Positions 15,201-20,877 of a stretch of DNA of 33,885 nucleotides are shown here, piece after piece. The DNA lies in the NCBI GenBank assembly GCA_016182105.1, contig JACOXZ010000012.1, positions 1 to 33,885 on the forward strand, in the 5' to 3' direction. The stretch is from Candidatus Liptonbacteria bacterium (GTDB lineage: Bacteria; Patescibacteriota; Minisyncoccia; UBA6257; 2-01-FULL-56-20). Numbering within the stretch: position 1 is the stretch's first letter; the number at the start of each line of letters is the position of its first letter. Below the pieces are notes generated by a model. It worked only from the letters and a program-made list of their open reading frames with translations, was not told the DNA's origin and searched no databases. Made by a program: the position numbers and the translations under genes.

Positions 15201-15559
15201 TTGCGGAGGGAGTTCTCCGGTACGCGCACAAATTGCCAGCCACCCGGGGCACTAGAAGTTGCCTCCCCATTGTCAGCCGGCACTGAAACGAAGATTTTTT
15301 GGTCACTTTGACCTTGGCAAGAATCACTATAATTAGGGCCGTCGAAATCGGTCAATCCCCCGCCGATCGCCTCGACAAGTTGAAAGGTTTTCGTAAGTGT
15401 ATGGAGATCGCTAAAACGGTTTGCGTCGCGGGCCTGCCGCAGTAGCTGTATGGGATTCAAAACGACGATAACCACTGCCGCGATGGTTACGACAACACCA
15501 ATCACAATCAGAAGCTCAATCAAAGTAAAACCGCCCCTCGAATATCTGCTGTAATTCAC
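12263..15559 (-). CDS. Giant prepilin-like adhesin with IPT/TIG repeats, FnIII and a Gly-rich C-terminus
   Basis: A 1098-aa protein. Residues 9-35 are a type IV prepilin leader and helix (RGGFTLIELLIVIGVVVT, with G-F-T-L-I-E cleavage and methylation motif), followed by a pilin-like QARDANRFSDLHTLTK helix. About residues 215-500 hold three IPT/TIG-like repeats, each opening APTVSSI-type and closing with WNVVVTNP and GTLxxGFTV. About 505-600 is a fibronectin III domain (PPSVPTGLTATAISTSQIDL, GYKVYRC). The last 400 or so residues are a beta-rich then extremely Gly-rich region with runs of 6-8 glycines. It is probably exported by the type IV pilus machinery and displayed for adhesion. The C-terminal end may be truncated; see 12116-12229. 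Confidence 0.85.
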   Translation of the reverse strand: MNYSRYSRGGFTLIELLIVIGVVVTIAAVVIVVLNPIQLLRQARDANRFSDLHTLTKTFQLVEAIGGGLTDFDGPNYSDSCQGQSDQKIFVSVPADNGEATSSAPGGWQFVRVPENSLRNIDGTGWIPVDLRQVATKVVPPISHLPVDPTNTFSSGLYYSYVCGSYEFNAVFESKKHASKAAYDGGDDDNVFENGSKLTLTPPRPATSSTPAPTVSSITPSSGVNTGLVSITSITGSNFATSGATVALTKSGQTDIAGIGFTFANPSTITGGSFNLSGVATGTWNVVVTNPGPQSGTLVNGFTVNSVAAPAPTVTSISPTSTTNGGLSTLTSITGTGFQSAPTVSLTKTGQTTITNSSLSFISSTTLNTIVFNLTNATTGLWTVIVTNPDSQTGTYSGLTINQAPAPTVSSSSPNSGTVGSTTTAVAITGSNFKNGSFTVKLASTSQSDIVGSGFVFQNAGLLNSGTFMIPAGAATGKWNVVMVNPDGQTGTLSGGFTVAAAGDTTPPSVPTGLTATAISTSQIDLSWTASTDNVAVTGYKVYRCTGAACTPTVLFTTLGVVTTYSDTGLLASTAYGYKVSAIDAAGNESVLSATASATTLSGATPNGTGVDGSVTIATTQNINTAILGSLRTVNPTGVVTAVTANPTSSSITVISTTGFAANDEIILINLQGTNTDNADVGNFEFIKIASVPNSTTLNLSTPVQKTYGGVTFANQKIIAQRVAQWTTVTINSSGTLTANDWLGSSGGIIAFRATGQVTINAGGIISASGLGYRGGTSGATVGGTNGESYDGIVGSGGDDTVSGGTGGQFGTNGGGASSNAGLSGVVPCGICDPSPAGTRGGGGGGGNADASATVDGAGGGGGGGYGGAGGGGGGGGDNTLAGAGGTGGSTDVGGGGGGGSSGDNVPAGAGGNAGSAGGGSPTVASAGTGTQTGQGGNGGSTGSTGVGAGGGGGGGFYGNTTLTKLYLASGGGGGGGHDAITAIAGQIGGDGGGIIFIACDIFSNNGAIISNGNNGVATINRNGASGGGAGGSILIQANSFTNSATFTATGGTGGAASTAAATPGGGGGGGGVGRIRLEANSITQGTINPLPSTAPRP

Positions 15560-15641
15560 TTTTTTAGTATAACTTATTTTATAACAAGCACTGCATTTTT
15601 TACAACGCTCTTCTTCAATATCTTTGGGAAAATTGGAAGCG

Positions 15642-16187
15642 TTATAAGTGCTTGTTTGGTGCGGGGCGAAGCAGTAAAAAGACCACTGCTAAAGTTGAGT
15701 AGTTCAAGATTATAAACCAGGGCGTGCCCCAGGAAAAACCATCGAATCTCAAATCAGAAATAGGCCAGAGAAAAGGCGTAGGATAGAACCTATAAGAATG
15801 GGTGGGGATGTCAAATAAAATATGCAGGAACCAACCGCCCATTTCCCAAGCCGGCCGCCGCCAAATTAACCAAACCAAAATAAAAATCGGAAAGAAAATT
15901 ATAAAACTATGGCTCACGCTATAGAGCATCGAGGCCAACCGGAAAATCGGCAGCCGATCAGTTGGCGCAGGCTCGGTTTCGTCCGGCTTTGGCAGATCTG
16001 AAAGACTAACTTCCTTTAAGAGAAGTCCGCCGATTAGCCAAATAAAAGGAACGGTAAAAGCAAAGAGATCCGGAAACATTCCCCATAAACCGGTTCGCCA
16101 GAGATTCAATGGTTTCCGGATTTTTTTAGTTTTATTCGCAGTTTTCGCCGCCGCTGCTGCCCAGAGTCCGTGAGAAATGATGTCCAT
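15642..16187 (-). CDS. YdjM-like (DUF457) integral membrane protein
   Basis: A 181-aa protein with about four transmembrane helices. It begins MDIISHGLWAAAAAK, with conserved GMFPDLFAF, HSFIIFFPIF and GGWFLHILFDIPTHS, matching the histidine/aspartate pattern of the YdjM/DUF457 family, often annotated as membrane-bound metal-dependent hydrolase. The reaction is not established in the family. It lies alone between the adhesin gene and a small membrane protein gene, with a strong hairpin terminator immediately before its start region (16202-16237) that isolates it from the upstream gene. The promoter is not obvious to me. Confidence 0.75.
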   Translation of the reverse strand: MDIISHGLWAAAAAKTANKTKKIRKPLNLWRTGLWGMFPDLFAFTVPFIWLIGGLLLKEVSLSDLPKPDETEPAPTDRLPIFRLASMLYSVSHSFIIFFPIFILVWLIWRRPAWEMGGWFLHILFDIPTHSYRFYPTPFLWPISDLRFDGFSWGTPWFIILNYSTLAVVFLLLRPAPNKHL

Positions 16188-16201
16188 CCCTGTTACTTAA
16201 T

Positions 16202-16237
16202 AATAACAAAAATCCCCGCAAGGAGATTTTTGTTATT
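16202..16237. terminator. Bidirectional-looking hairpin terminator
   Basis: AATAACAAAAATC (16202-16214) pairs perfectly with GATTTTTGTTATT (16225-16237) around CCCCGCAAGGA. It lies after the stop of the 16253-16657 gene and ends in a T-rich tail on the minus strand. Confidence 0.8.
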
Positions 16238-16252
16238 AAAATCTTTCGGAAG

Positions 16253-16657
16253 CTACTTAGCCATTCCGTCATGCATCTCTCCGGCCATCATCATTTTTTT
16301 GCCCTTGATTGACATAAGCGCCCAGGCGCCGACAGCTAGGTGGAGAAGGTTGTCGAGCGGGTTTTCAAGATTTGCGCCTAAGAAATTCGCGTTGAAGAAT
16401 CCGTAGACGCCGACAAGAAGCGCGAGAATGCCAACTAGCATCACGAGCTTCTTCTGGACTGCTTCGTTTTTTAGGGCCGTGATCGCTACAAGAGCCACTA
16501 CGCCGAAAAGAATATGGGCCCAGTTCTCGCCGTTATCGAACCACCACGCGCTGCCGAAGACACTTGCATCCGGGGTTGGCCCAATCACGAAAAATCCGAG
16601 AATACCGACGACGACAAGCACAATGCCGCCAATTTTCAAAAACGATTTCGGTGTCAT
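16253..16657 (-). CDS. DUF4383-like four-helix membrane protein
   Basis: A 134-aa integral membrane protein with four hydrophobic helices (about residues 6-25, 46-62, 68-88, 100-118). It has DNGENWAHILFGVVAL and ENPLDNLLHLAVGAWAL, resembling the two NxxHxxxG-type signatures of DUF4383. The C-terminal tail is Met/His-rich and basic (KGKKMMMAGEMHDGMAK), which could bind a metal; that is speculation. The promoter has an extended -10, TGGTATAAT (minus strand, -10 at 16707-16712), placed just downstream of the uvrC stop, so it is transcribed separately. There is no SD at the ATG. Confidence 0.75.
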   Translation of the reverse strand: MTPKSFLKIGGIVLVVVGILGFFVIGPTPDASVFGSAWWFDNGENWAHILFGVVALVAITALKNEAVQKKLVMLVGILALLVGVYGFFNANFLGANLENPLDNLLHLAVGAWALMSIKGKKMMMAGEMHDGMAK

Positions 16658-16706
16658 TTTTTAAGTACACTGCGTTCTATAAATCGACCTTTGTCAGATT
16701 TACTCC

Positions 16707-16712
16707 ATTATA
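16707..16712 (-). promoter_or_regulatory. Extended -10 promoter of the DUF4383-like gene
   Basis: ATGG-TATAAT on the minus strand, with the -35 region inside the end of uvrC. The leader would be about 43 nt. Confidence 0.6.
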
Positions 16713-16715
16713 CCA

Positions 16716-17957
16716 TTAGAACATCATTTTAGCTCCTCGTAATTTTTTGTGATAGCTTATGGCAAACCGATGGGCTTCGTCGCGAACCTTAATAAGCGTC
16801 TGCTCGTCTGTGCCCGGCGGAATCCTGCCTACAAACTCGTTTTTCTTGCGCTTCGCGCCCTTCGCAATGCCGACTACGGAAATCAAGAAATTGAATTTAT
16901 GCAAGACAAGTTTCGCCGCATTCACCTGGCCCATCCCCCCATCAATTAAAATCAGATTAGGCTTCGGCCAGTTATTCCTAAAACGCCGATATAAAACTTC
17001 TTTGAGCATTCCCACGTCGTTCGAGCCATAAACGGTCTTGATGCGAAACTTCCTGTATTCATCCTTGTCCGGCTTGCCGTTCGTAAACACTACCATTGAA
17101 CCGACTGCGGACGTACCGGAAATATTGGAAATATCATAGCCTTCAATCCTAAATGTAGGTTTTAGGTTATAGGTGTTAGGTTTTAGGTTGTCGTCTTTGA
17201 TGAAGGCGACGTCTTGAATATGCTGGAGCGCAAAGATCTGTCTACGGAGCGTTTCCGCCTTCTCGAACTCGAGCGCCTTGCTTGCGGCCCTCATCTCGCG
17301 CTTGAGGGATATCAAAATCTGCTTTTTCTTACCTTTAAAAAGACGTTTGATATTACGAATGTTTTTGAGGTACTCCCCGTGACTTATTGCGCCGATGCAC
17401 GTTCCCGGGCAAAGACCAATTTCATAATCGAAACAGGGGCGGCCGGCCCGACTTGCTCTGAGCTCCGTCGAAGGGTGAGTGCTGAACGGAAAAATCCTCC
17501 GAACGAGCCGTAACGCCTCGCGGACACTTCCAGCCGACGTAAACGGACCAAACCACTCGACGCGCTTACGCTTGCTCGCGGCAAGTCGCTCCCCTGCCGG
17601 CTTATCTTTACCGCGCGCGAGAAGAACCCTCGGAAACTTGTCTCGAGTGATCTCAAGATATAAGAAACTTTTATCGTCCTTTTCTTTAACATTAAAGGGC
17701 GGCTGATGTTTTTTGATGAGTTCTGATTCTAAGATCAGTGCTTCAAGCGCTGTATCGGTTTTTTTATAATCAATTTTTTTAATCGCGCCGACAAGCCGCT
17801 CTATGCGATAATCGTGCGGCCGCTCAAAATAGCTCGCTACCCGCTTTCGCAAGTTTGCCGCCTTGCCGATATAAAGAACCCCGCCCCTAGCGTCTTTAAA
17901 TAAATACACCCCCGGCGTCCCTGGAAGCTTTTTGTAGAACTTTTTACCTTCTTCCAT
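16716..17957 (-). CDS. uvrC: Excinuclease ABC subunit C, short form lacking the C-terminal HhH2 domain
   Basis: A 413-aa UvrC that makes the two incisions around UvrB-bound damage. The GIY-YIG nuclease domain is at residues 13-95 (PGVYLFKDARGGVLYIGKAA, catalytic Glu in ALILESELIKKHQPPFNV). The UVR motif for UvrB contact is near 210-245. The RNase H-like nuclease domain is at about 265-405 (GYDISN, LILIDGG, RDEAHRFA with the acidic and His residues). The protein ends at KKLRGAKMMF, exactly where the HhH2 domain would begin, so about 100 or more residues are missing compared with usual UvrC. Residues about 159-172 (STHPSTELRASRAG) are a repeat-derived insertion. The promoter is at 17971-18000 with a leader of about 7 nt. 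Confidence 0.95.
   Translation of the reverse strand: MEEGKKFYKKLPGTPGVYLFKDARGGVLYIGKAANLRKRVASYFERPHDYRIERLVGAIKKIDYKKTDTALEALILESELIKKHQPPFNVKEKDDKSFLYLEITRDKFPRVLLARGKDKPAGERLAASKRKRVEWFGPFTSAGSVREALRLVRRIFPFSTHPSTELRASRAGRPCFDYEIGLCPGTCIGAISHGEYLKNIRNIKRLFKGKKKQILISLKREMRAASKALEFEKAETLRRQIFALQHIQDVAFIKDDNLKPNTYNLKPTFRIEGYDISNISGTSAVGSMVVFTNGKPDKDEYRKFRIKTVYGSNDVGMLKEVLYRRFRNNWPKPNLILIDGGMGQVNAAKLVLHKFNFLISVVGIAKGAKRKKNEFVGRIPPGTDEQTLIKVRDEAHRFAISYHKKLRGAKMMF
17446..17481 (-). repeat. Repeat insertion in frame inside uvrC
   Basis: The plus strand reads CTCTGAGCTCCGTCGAAGGG at 17455-17474, a variant of the CTGAG-N5-TCGAAGG repeat seen at 24418 and 26871. In UvrC it encodes the segment THPSTELRASRAG between FPFS and RPCFDYEIG, where other UvrC proteins have only a short Cys/Lys/Pro loop. 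Confidence 0.7.
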
Positions 17958-17970
17958 GCATAACCAACTT

Positions 17971-18000
17971 TACATAGTGAAGCAACAAACAGCAAATCAA
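17971..18000 (-). promoter_or_regulatory. uvrC promoter
   Basis: On the minus strand, TTGATT (17995-18000) and TATGTA (17971-17976) are 18 bp apart. The 42-bp palindrome 18006-18047 begins 5 bp upstream of the -35 box. Confidence 0.55.
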
Positions 18001-18005
18001 AATTC

Positions 18006-18047
18006 TTTTGTTATCATTTTCTACGATCGTAAGAAATGATAGCAAAA
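18006..18047. promoter_or_regulatory. Palindrome with ACGATCGT core upstream of uvrC
   Basis: A 42-bp near-perfect inverted repeat centred at 18026.5 (arms TTTTGTTATCATTTTCTACG and its complement, with one mismatch and a few wobbles). A separate terminator of the preceding gene lies at 18056-18092, so this is not that gene's terminator. It belongs to the family also seen at 19218-19257, 19575-19616 and, decayed, about 21768-21797. Confidence 0.65.
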
Positions 18048-18055
18048 AAACCGCT

Positions 18056-18092
18056 GGACCAAAAACAAAGCCCCGGATAGATCCAGGGCGGG
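18056..18092 (-). terminator. Terminator of the 18127-18564 gene
   Basis: On the minus strand a GCCC-T-GGAT-CT-ATCC-G-GGGC hairpin is followed by TTTGTTTTT. Confidence 0.75.
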
Positions 18093-18126
18093 TTGGAAAC
18101 TTATGCTTATGAAGGATCTACGGGAT

Positions 18127-18564
18127 TTACATAGGCGTGTACCCCGATGAATTCGTTGGCGCCGGGAAGGCGTTTTCCTCTGGATAATCAAATCCATAAA
18201 CAAATCCTATCCTGTCATAGAACCAGAAAAACTCCTTATCCTTGTTGAACTTCGGATCATTTGGCCCAAGTCGAATGAGTTGAGGTTTTTCTTCCCAAAA
18301 CCCTTGAATAAGGAGGTATGTTCCGTTGTTGCTGTCAATAGCTGAAATAACATTATACAAACCTCCATCTTCTAGCGCATCAAGCGTAAGCGGCTGTCCA
18401 CGATAACTGGCCAGAGCCATAATGTTAAAAAACGCAAGTACCATAGTAGAGGCAAGACCAGCAATAAAGCCGGACTCCTTTCTCTTAGAACCGGCACAGG
18501 CAAGACCTACCAAAACACCAAGTACGATGACGAGAACCCACGACCACACCCAAAAAGATGGCAT
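18127..18564 (-). CDS. Orphan membrane protein with a soluble C-terminal domain, 145 aa
   Basis: I do not recognise the family. ATG 18564 is chosen because AAGGAGG lies just upstream; the frame is open earlier only through the promoter. Residues about 5-26 (WVWSWVLVIVLGVLVGLACA) and 33-55 are transmembrane helices. Residues about 60-145 form a soluble domain with aromatic-rich segments (YLLIQGFWEEKPQLIRLGP, EFFWFYDRIGFVYGFDYPEE) that resembles nothing I can name. The -10 TATAAA with a preceding GTGG is at 18601-18606, and a private terminator follows, so it is monocistronic. It is one of the SD-led orphan genes of this region. Confidence 0.7.
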   Translation of the reverse strand: MPSFWVWSWVLVIVLGVLVGLACAGSKRKESGFIAGLASTMVLAFFNIMALASYRGQPLTLDALEDGGLYNVISAIDSNNGTYLLIQGFWEEKPQLIRLGPNDPKFNKDKEFFWFYDRIGFVYGFDYPEENAFPAPTNSSGYTPM

Positions 18565-18629
18565 AAATCCTCCTTTTTCATGTTTTAATTTTCTAGCTCT
18601 TTTATACCACGCCCACGGAGAAATAAAAA

Positions 18630-18687
18630 GCCCCGCGCCTGCCCCGCCGTAGGTCAAAAATAGGCGGGGATGGGATTCGGGGGGTCT
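18630..18687 (-). terminator. Terminator of the toxin gene, enlarged by a palindromic repeat
   Basis: GCCCC at 18630-18634 pairs with GGGG near 18679-18683. The loop is filled by a second palindrome, CCCCGCC ... GGCGGGG. On the minus strand the stem is followed by a T run. Confidence 0.7.
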
Positions 18688-18697
18688 AAAGTCTTCT

Positions 18698-18946
18698 CTA
18701 TTGATAGTGGTTATTCACATCGATAATCTCGATCGTTCCTCGATTATGGAAAATAAAGATCGCCCGATATTTTCGATCCACCCGAAAACTAAAAAACCGC
18801 AGGTGTCGCGGTTCTAGGAGTTCAACCGCCAAGCTCGGGTGATGAATGTTCTGCCGGAGAAGTCTGGTTTGTTTTGAAAACTTCTTTTCGAGGCGGTGCC
18901 GCTTGAGGTATGCCTCAATCTCGGGGTGGATCGGCAGAACTTCCAT
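18698..18946 (-). CDS. RelE/ParE-superfamily toxin
   Basis: An 82-aa type II toxin-like protein. The RelE/ParE fold is suggested by ELLEPRHLRFFSFRVDRKYR followed by AIFIFHNRGTIEIIDVNNHYQ, where the Arg-x-x-Arg/Tyr strand and terminal HxY match the family. RelE members cleave mRNA on the ribosome and ParE members poison gyrase; which applies is not clear. ATG 18946 starts 6 nt after the antitoxin stop, without an SD, so it depends on coupling. The unit has a palindrome-fronted promoter (19186-19257) and ends at a repeat-enlarged terminator. Confidence 0.82.
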   Translation of the reverse strand: MEVLPIHPEIEAYLKRHRLEKKFSKQTRLLRQNIHHPSLAVELLEPRHLRFFSFRVDRKYRAIFIFHNRGTIEIIDVNNHYQ

Positions 18947-18952
18947 CAAGGA

Positions 18953-19177
18953 TTACTTTTTGAAATACGGAGAGCGCGCAAGGCCTCGCTTGAGACTCGC
19001 TAAGAAACGAGTGTTATAGCGTCCCATCTTCTTGAACTCGTTCAAAACTTTAGCCGCGCTCCTCGTGGACGGTGGACCAAACAGGTCGCCCTCAACGAGG
19101 CGGGAAATATATTCGTAAACCTCCGCCTTTTTCTTAAGCTCAATATATTTTGCCTTGGGAATGGTTACGGTGCTCAT
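18953..19177 (-). CDS. Antitoxin of the RelE/ParE module
   Basis: A 74-aa protein, beginning MSTVTIPKAKYIELKKKAEV, with a short beta strand and helix typical of small Phd/AbrB-like antitoxin N-termini, and a basic C-terminal half (LKRGLARSPYFKK) presumably contacting the toxin. I place the start at 19177 since the longer frame (19219) runs into the promoter. On the minus strand TTGACG-16 bp-TATACT puts transcription about 2 nt from the ATG, so the mRNA is leaderless or nearly so. A 40-bp palindrome lies just upstream of the -35. Antitoxins of this type commonly autoregulate; the palindrome is a candidate operator. Confidence 0.75.
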   Translation of the reverse strand: MSTVTIPKAKYIELKKKAEVYEYISRLVEGDLFGPPSTRSAAKVLNEFKKMGRYNTRFLASLKRGLARSPYFKK

Positions 19178-19185
19178 CAAGAAAA

Positions 19186-19213
19186 AGTATAGCACACTAC
19201 TCCACAGCGTCAA
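19186..19213 (-). promoter_or_regulatory. Toxin-antitoxin promoter (leaderless)
   Basis: On the minus strand TTGACG (19208-19213), a 16-bp spacer, and TATACT (19186-19191), ending 9 nt before the ATG. Confidence 0.75.
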
Positions 19214-19217
19214 AAAC

Positions 19218-19257
19218 ATATTAACAATTCTTCACGATCGTGAAAAATTGTTAATAT
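19218..19257. promoter_or_regulatory. 40-bp palindrome with CACGATCGTG core upstream of the toxin-antitoxin promoter
   Basis: Inverted repeat centred at 19237.5 with 20-bp arms and a single mismatched pair; outer ends ATATTAACAA/TTGTTAATAT. It starts 5 bp upstream of the -35 hexamer. A separate terminator for hicB lies beyond it (19276-19325). Confidence 0.7.
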
Positions 19258-19275
19258 TCTGCTTTTACAAAAACA

Positions 19276-19325
19276 AAGCCCAGGATGCCTGCCCTGCCTG
19301 CCGGTAGGTAGGGATTAGGGGGCGA
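19276..19325 (-). terminator. hicB terminator enlarged by a CCTGCCTGCCGGTAGG repeat
   Basis: AGCCC near 19277-19281 and the G run near 19318-19323 enclose CCTGCCTGCCGGTAGG (19295-19310) and flanking repeats. On the minus strand the stem is followed by TTTGTTTTTG. Confidence 0.65.
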
Positions 19326-19349
19326 AAAATCTCAAAACCTACAAATTCC

Positions 19350-19541
19350 TCAAATAAAATACGAGGGGTTTGATCGGGCGACGTCGAGGCACAAGGAAAT
19401 TGCCTCTTTGACGCGTTTATTAAGGTCGGAAAGCGTTTTGGCCTGCGTATGGCAGCCCGGGAGCGCAGGAACGGAGGCAACGAAAAAGCCGTCCTCATCG
19501 CGCTCAATAATAATTTGAAATTGTCGCTTGGCCTTAGGCAT
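19350..19541 (-). CDS. Solitary HicB-like antitoxin
   Basis: A 63-aa HicB-fold protein (partial RNase H-like fold): FQIIIERDEDGFFVASVPAL, then PGCHTQAKTLSDLNKRVKEA, the family's GCHTQGxTxxEAxxNxxEA pattern. No hicA toxin with its dsRNA-binding fold is next to it, and there is no DNA-binding extension, so it is an orphan or acts with a distant partner. I choose ATG 19541 because TATACT (19549-19554) ends 8 nt away and TTGACC is 16 bp further upstream; this makes a leaderless message. The 42-bp palindrome (19575-19616) touches the -35. Confidence 0.8.
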   Translation of the reverse strand: MPKAKRQFQIIIERDEDGFFVASVPALPGCHTQAKTLSDLNKRVKEAISLCLDVARSNPSYFI

Positions 19542-19548
19542 TTTTATA

Positions 19549-19576
19549 AGTATACGGTACAAAACCGTTTGGTCAA
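19549..19576 (-). promoter_or_regulatory. hicB promoter (leaderless)
   Basis: On the minus strand TTGACC (19571-19576), a 16-bp spacer, and TATACT (19549-19554), ending 8 nt before the ATG. Confidence 0.75.
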
Positions 19577-19616
19577 TATTAACATTTTCTCACGAGCGTG
19601 AGAAAGTGTTAATATT
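19575..19616. promoter_or_regulatory. 42-bp palindrome with CTCACG/CGTGAG core upstream of hicB
   Basis: Inverted repeat centred at 19595.5, ends AATATTAACA/TGTTAATATT, two mismatched pairs. It overlaps the last two bases of the -35. The preceding gene's own terminator is separate (19633-19660). Confidence 0.7.
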
Positions 19617-19632
19617 CTACCTTATATAAGAA

Positions 19633-19660
19633 AAAAGCCCCGAACGAGTCGGGGCTTGAT
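19633..19660 (-). terminator. Terminator of the 19669-19923 gene
   Basis: AAGCCCCGA-ACGAG-TCGGGGCTT hairpin with an A run on the plus strand (T run on the minus strand transcript). Confidence 0.85.
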
Positions 19661-19668
19661 TATTCCCT

Positions 19669-19923
19669 TTATTTAAATTTAACGTGATCCAGATTCCAGA
19701 AGGTGTATATCCACTGCCCAGGATGCTTCCCACGCGTGAGCCGTCTCCTCACCGCAACGAAGTAATCTGAACAAGTGTACAGCTTCTTCGGCCTGTCCGG
19801 GTCTGCACGTAATTCACCCATATTGCCAGTGCGTATATTACGGGCAACCATACCGGGTTTAAGCTTTGCCTTTCTGCGACGGTACGGTACGGGACTTATG
19901 ATCTTCACTAAATTGCCTGTCAC
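19669..19923 (-). CDS. Small basic protein, possibly KOW-like, 84 aa
   Basis: I use GTG 19923, 5 nt after a strong GGAGG. The protein is basic, with KLKPGMVARNIRTGNMGEL followed by a conserved-looking VAVRRR strand and an aromatic C-terminus (GQWIYTFWNLDHVKF). The GMVxRN..TGNMGEL segment resembles the beta-turn-Gly pattern of KOW/SH3-like nucleic-acid-binding folds; this is only a resemblance. The extended -10 (TGATATAAAG) is near 19964-19971 on the minus strand, and a terminator follows at 19633-19660. Monocistronic orphan gene. Confidence 0.65.
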   Translation of the reverse strand: MTGNLVKIISPVPYRRRKAKLKPGMVARNIRTGNMGELRADPDRPKKLYTCSDYFVAVRRRLTRGKHPGQWIYTFWNLDHVKFK

Positions 19924-19975
19924 GGTGTCCTCCTTTCTTTTTAAGCTTCTCATTTCTTTATATCACAGCCTGTTG

Positions 19976-20028
19976 CAAACAAAAAGCCCCGGATGCCTGC
20001 CTGCCGGTAGGCAGGGATTCGGGGCTAG
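19976..20028 (-). terminator. Terminator of the 20044-20721 gene with nested palindromic repeat
   Basis: AGCCCCG (19985-19991) pairs with CGGGGCT (20020-20026). The loop carries GCCTGCCTGCCGGTAGGCAGG (19995-20015), itself a palindrome. The minus-strand tail is TTTTTG. Confidence 0.8.
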
Positions 20029-20043
20029 GTATCAAAAACAATT

Positions 20044-20721
20044 TTACGACACAATCTCGGCCTCATCAGTAATAAAGAGAAGTTCTTTTCCTCTGAAGTT
20101 CTCCTCAAACCACGTGGCGGCTTCTTCGGATTTCCCGCGCATAAGCGCTACGGCGCGAATTTTGGGAACCACGTAGGTATCTTTCCCTGGTGTATTGTGC
20201 GGGACATCGAGGCAGGTCACTCCGCGCCGAGCCGGGAGTTCTATGCCTACCCATAGCTCGCGGAAGCGTTCCGGAGCCGGACCTGTAGGGACTTTCGTAA
20301 TCCTGATAGTCATGTCATATCGCTCCCCTTCGTTGAGTTTTACATACGTCTGACCATCTTTGCCTTTTTTAGCGACAAATATTCCCGCTTCCACAGCTTC
20401 CAAAACCGGAGAGATAACACGAGCCTTAGGCAACTCCACGCCGTATTCTTTTATAAGTACGTCTCGTATAAGAGCGAGGATCTTGGTGAGTTCCTCCCAT
20501 ATTAGTTCGTCAAGCTCCTCTTCTCCGTTAGAGAGGCGACATCCAACCGACACCTGGAACTGTTCTTTAACCCAGAGATAGAAGTTAAGAACTCGTTCTC
20601 GCGGAATCTCGACAGATGAATTCGGTCTAAGAGCGCCGATCGCGTGAGCGAATATAACAGTGGACTCGATTTCCGGGGAGTGGTCGCGCCTAAGCCTCTC
20701 GATAAATTCTTGTACTGTCAA
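20044..20721 (-). CDS. Orphan soluble protein, 225 aa
   Basis: I do not recognise it. It starts at TTG 20721, 7 nt after AAGGAGG. The N-terminal half is helical (MTVQEFIERLRRDHSPEIES, then ELDELIWEELTKILALIRDV). The C-terminal half is beta-rich (YDMTIRITKVPTGPAPERFR, ELWVGIELPARRGVTCLDV) and ends in an acidic tail. No membrane segment, signal or catalytic motif stands out. The promoter is TTGCCA-18 bp-TATAAG (20761-20790). The terminator contains a palindromic repeat. Monocistronic. Confidence 0.7.
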   Translation of the reverse strand: MTVQEFIERLRRDHSPEIESTVIFAHAIGALRPNSSVEIPRERVLNFYLWVKEQFQVSVGCRLSNGEEELDELIWEELTKILALIRDVLIKEYGVELPKARVISPVLEAVEAGIFVAKKGKDGQTYVKLNEGERYDMTIRITKVPTGPAPERFRELWVGIELPARRGVTCLDVPHNTPGKDTYVVPKIRAVALMRGKSEEAATWFEENFRGKELLFITDEAEIVS

Positions 20722-20760
20722 TGTTCTTCCTCCTTATTTAGATTGTGATTTTCTAGATTT

Positions 20761-20790
20761 CTTATACCACACCGTAGACGATATTGGCAA
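20761..20790 (-). promoter_or_regulatory. Promoter of the 20044-20721 gene
   Basis: On the minus strand TTGCCA (20785-20790), an 18-bp spacer, and TGGTATAAG (-10 at 20761-20766). The uvrA promoter has the same layout. Confidence 0.65.
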
Positions 20791-20828
20791 CTCCTCGGAT
20801 TTACTCGGAGTGATTGCTTCGCAATCAA

Positions 20829-20858
20829 ATAAAAAGCCCCGCAGTGTTTTGCGGGGCT
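20829..20858 (-). terminator. Terminator of the 20878-21669 gene
   Basis: AGCCCCGCA-GTGTTT-TGCGGGGCT hairpin with a T-rich minus-strand tail. A small GATTGC-TTC-GCAATC hairpin (20812-20826) lies next to it; the identical hairpin is at 24438-24452. Confidence 0.85.
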
Positions 20859-20877
20859 GGGTTACTCGCCTCTTGGT

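Noticed and set aside
15654-15668. Second copy of the uvrB leader element
   Set aside because: Only about 15 bases (TTTGGTGCGGGG region) match, and they are the coding end of the YdjM-like gene without the hairpin.
19218-19257. Palindrome as the transcription terminator of hicB
   Set aside because: hicB already has a complete terminator at 19276-19325. The palindrome is adjacent to the next promoter's -35 and lacks the usual asymmetric T tail.
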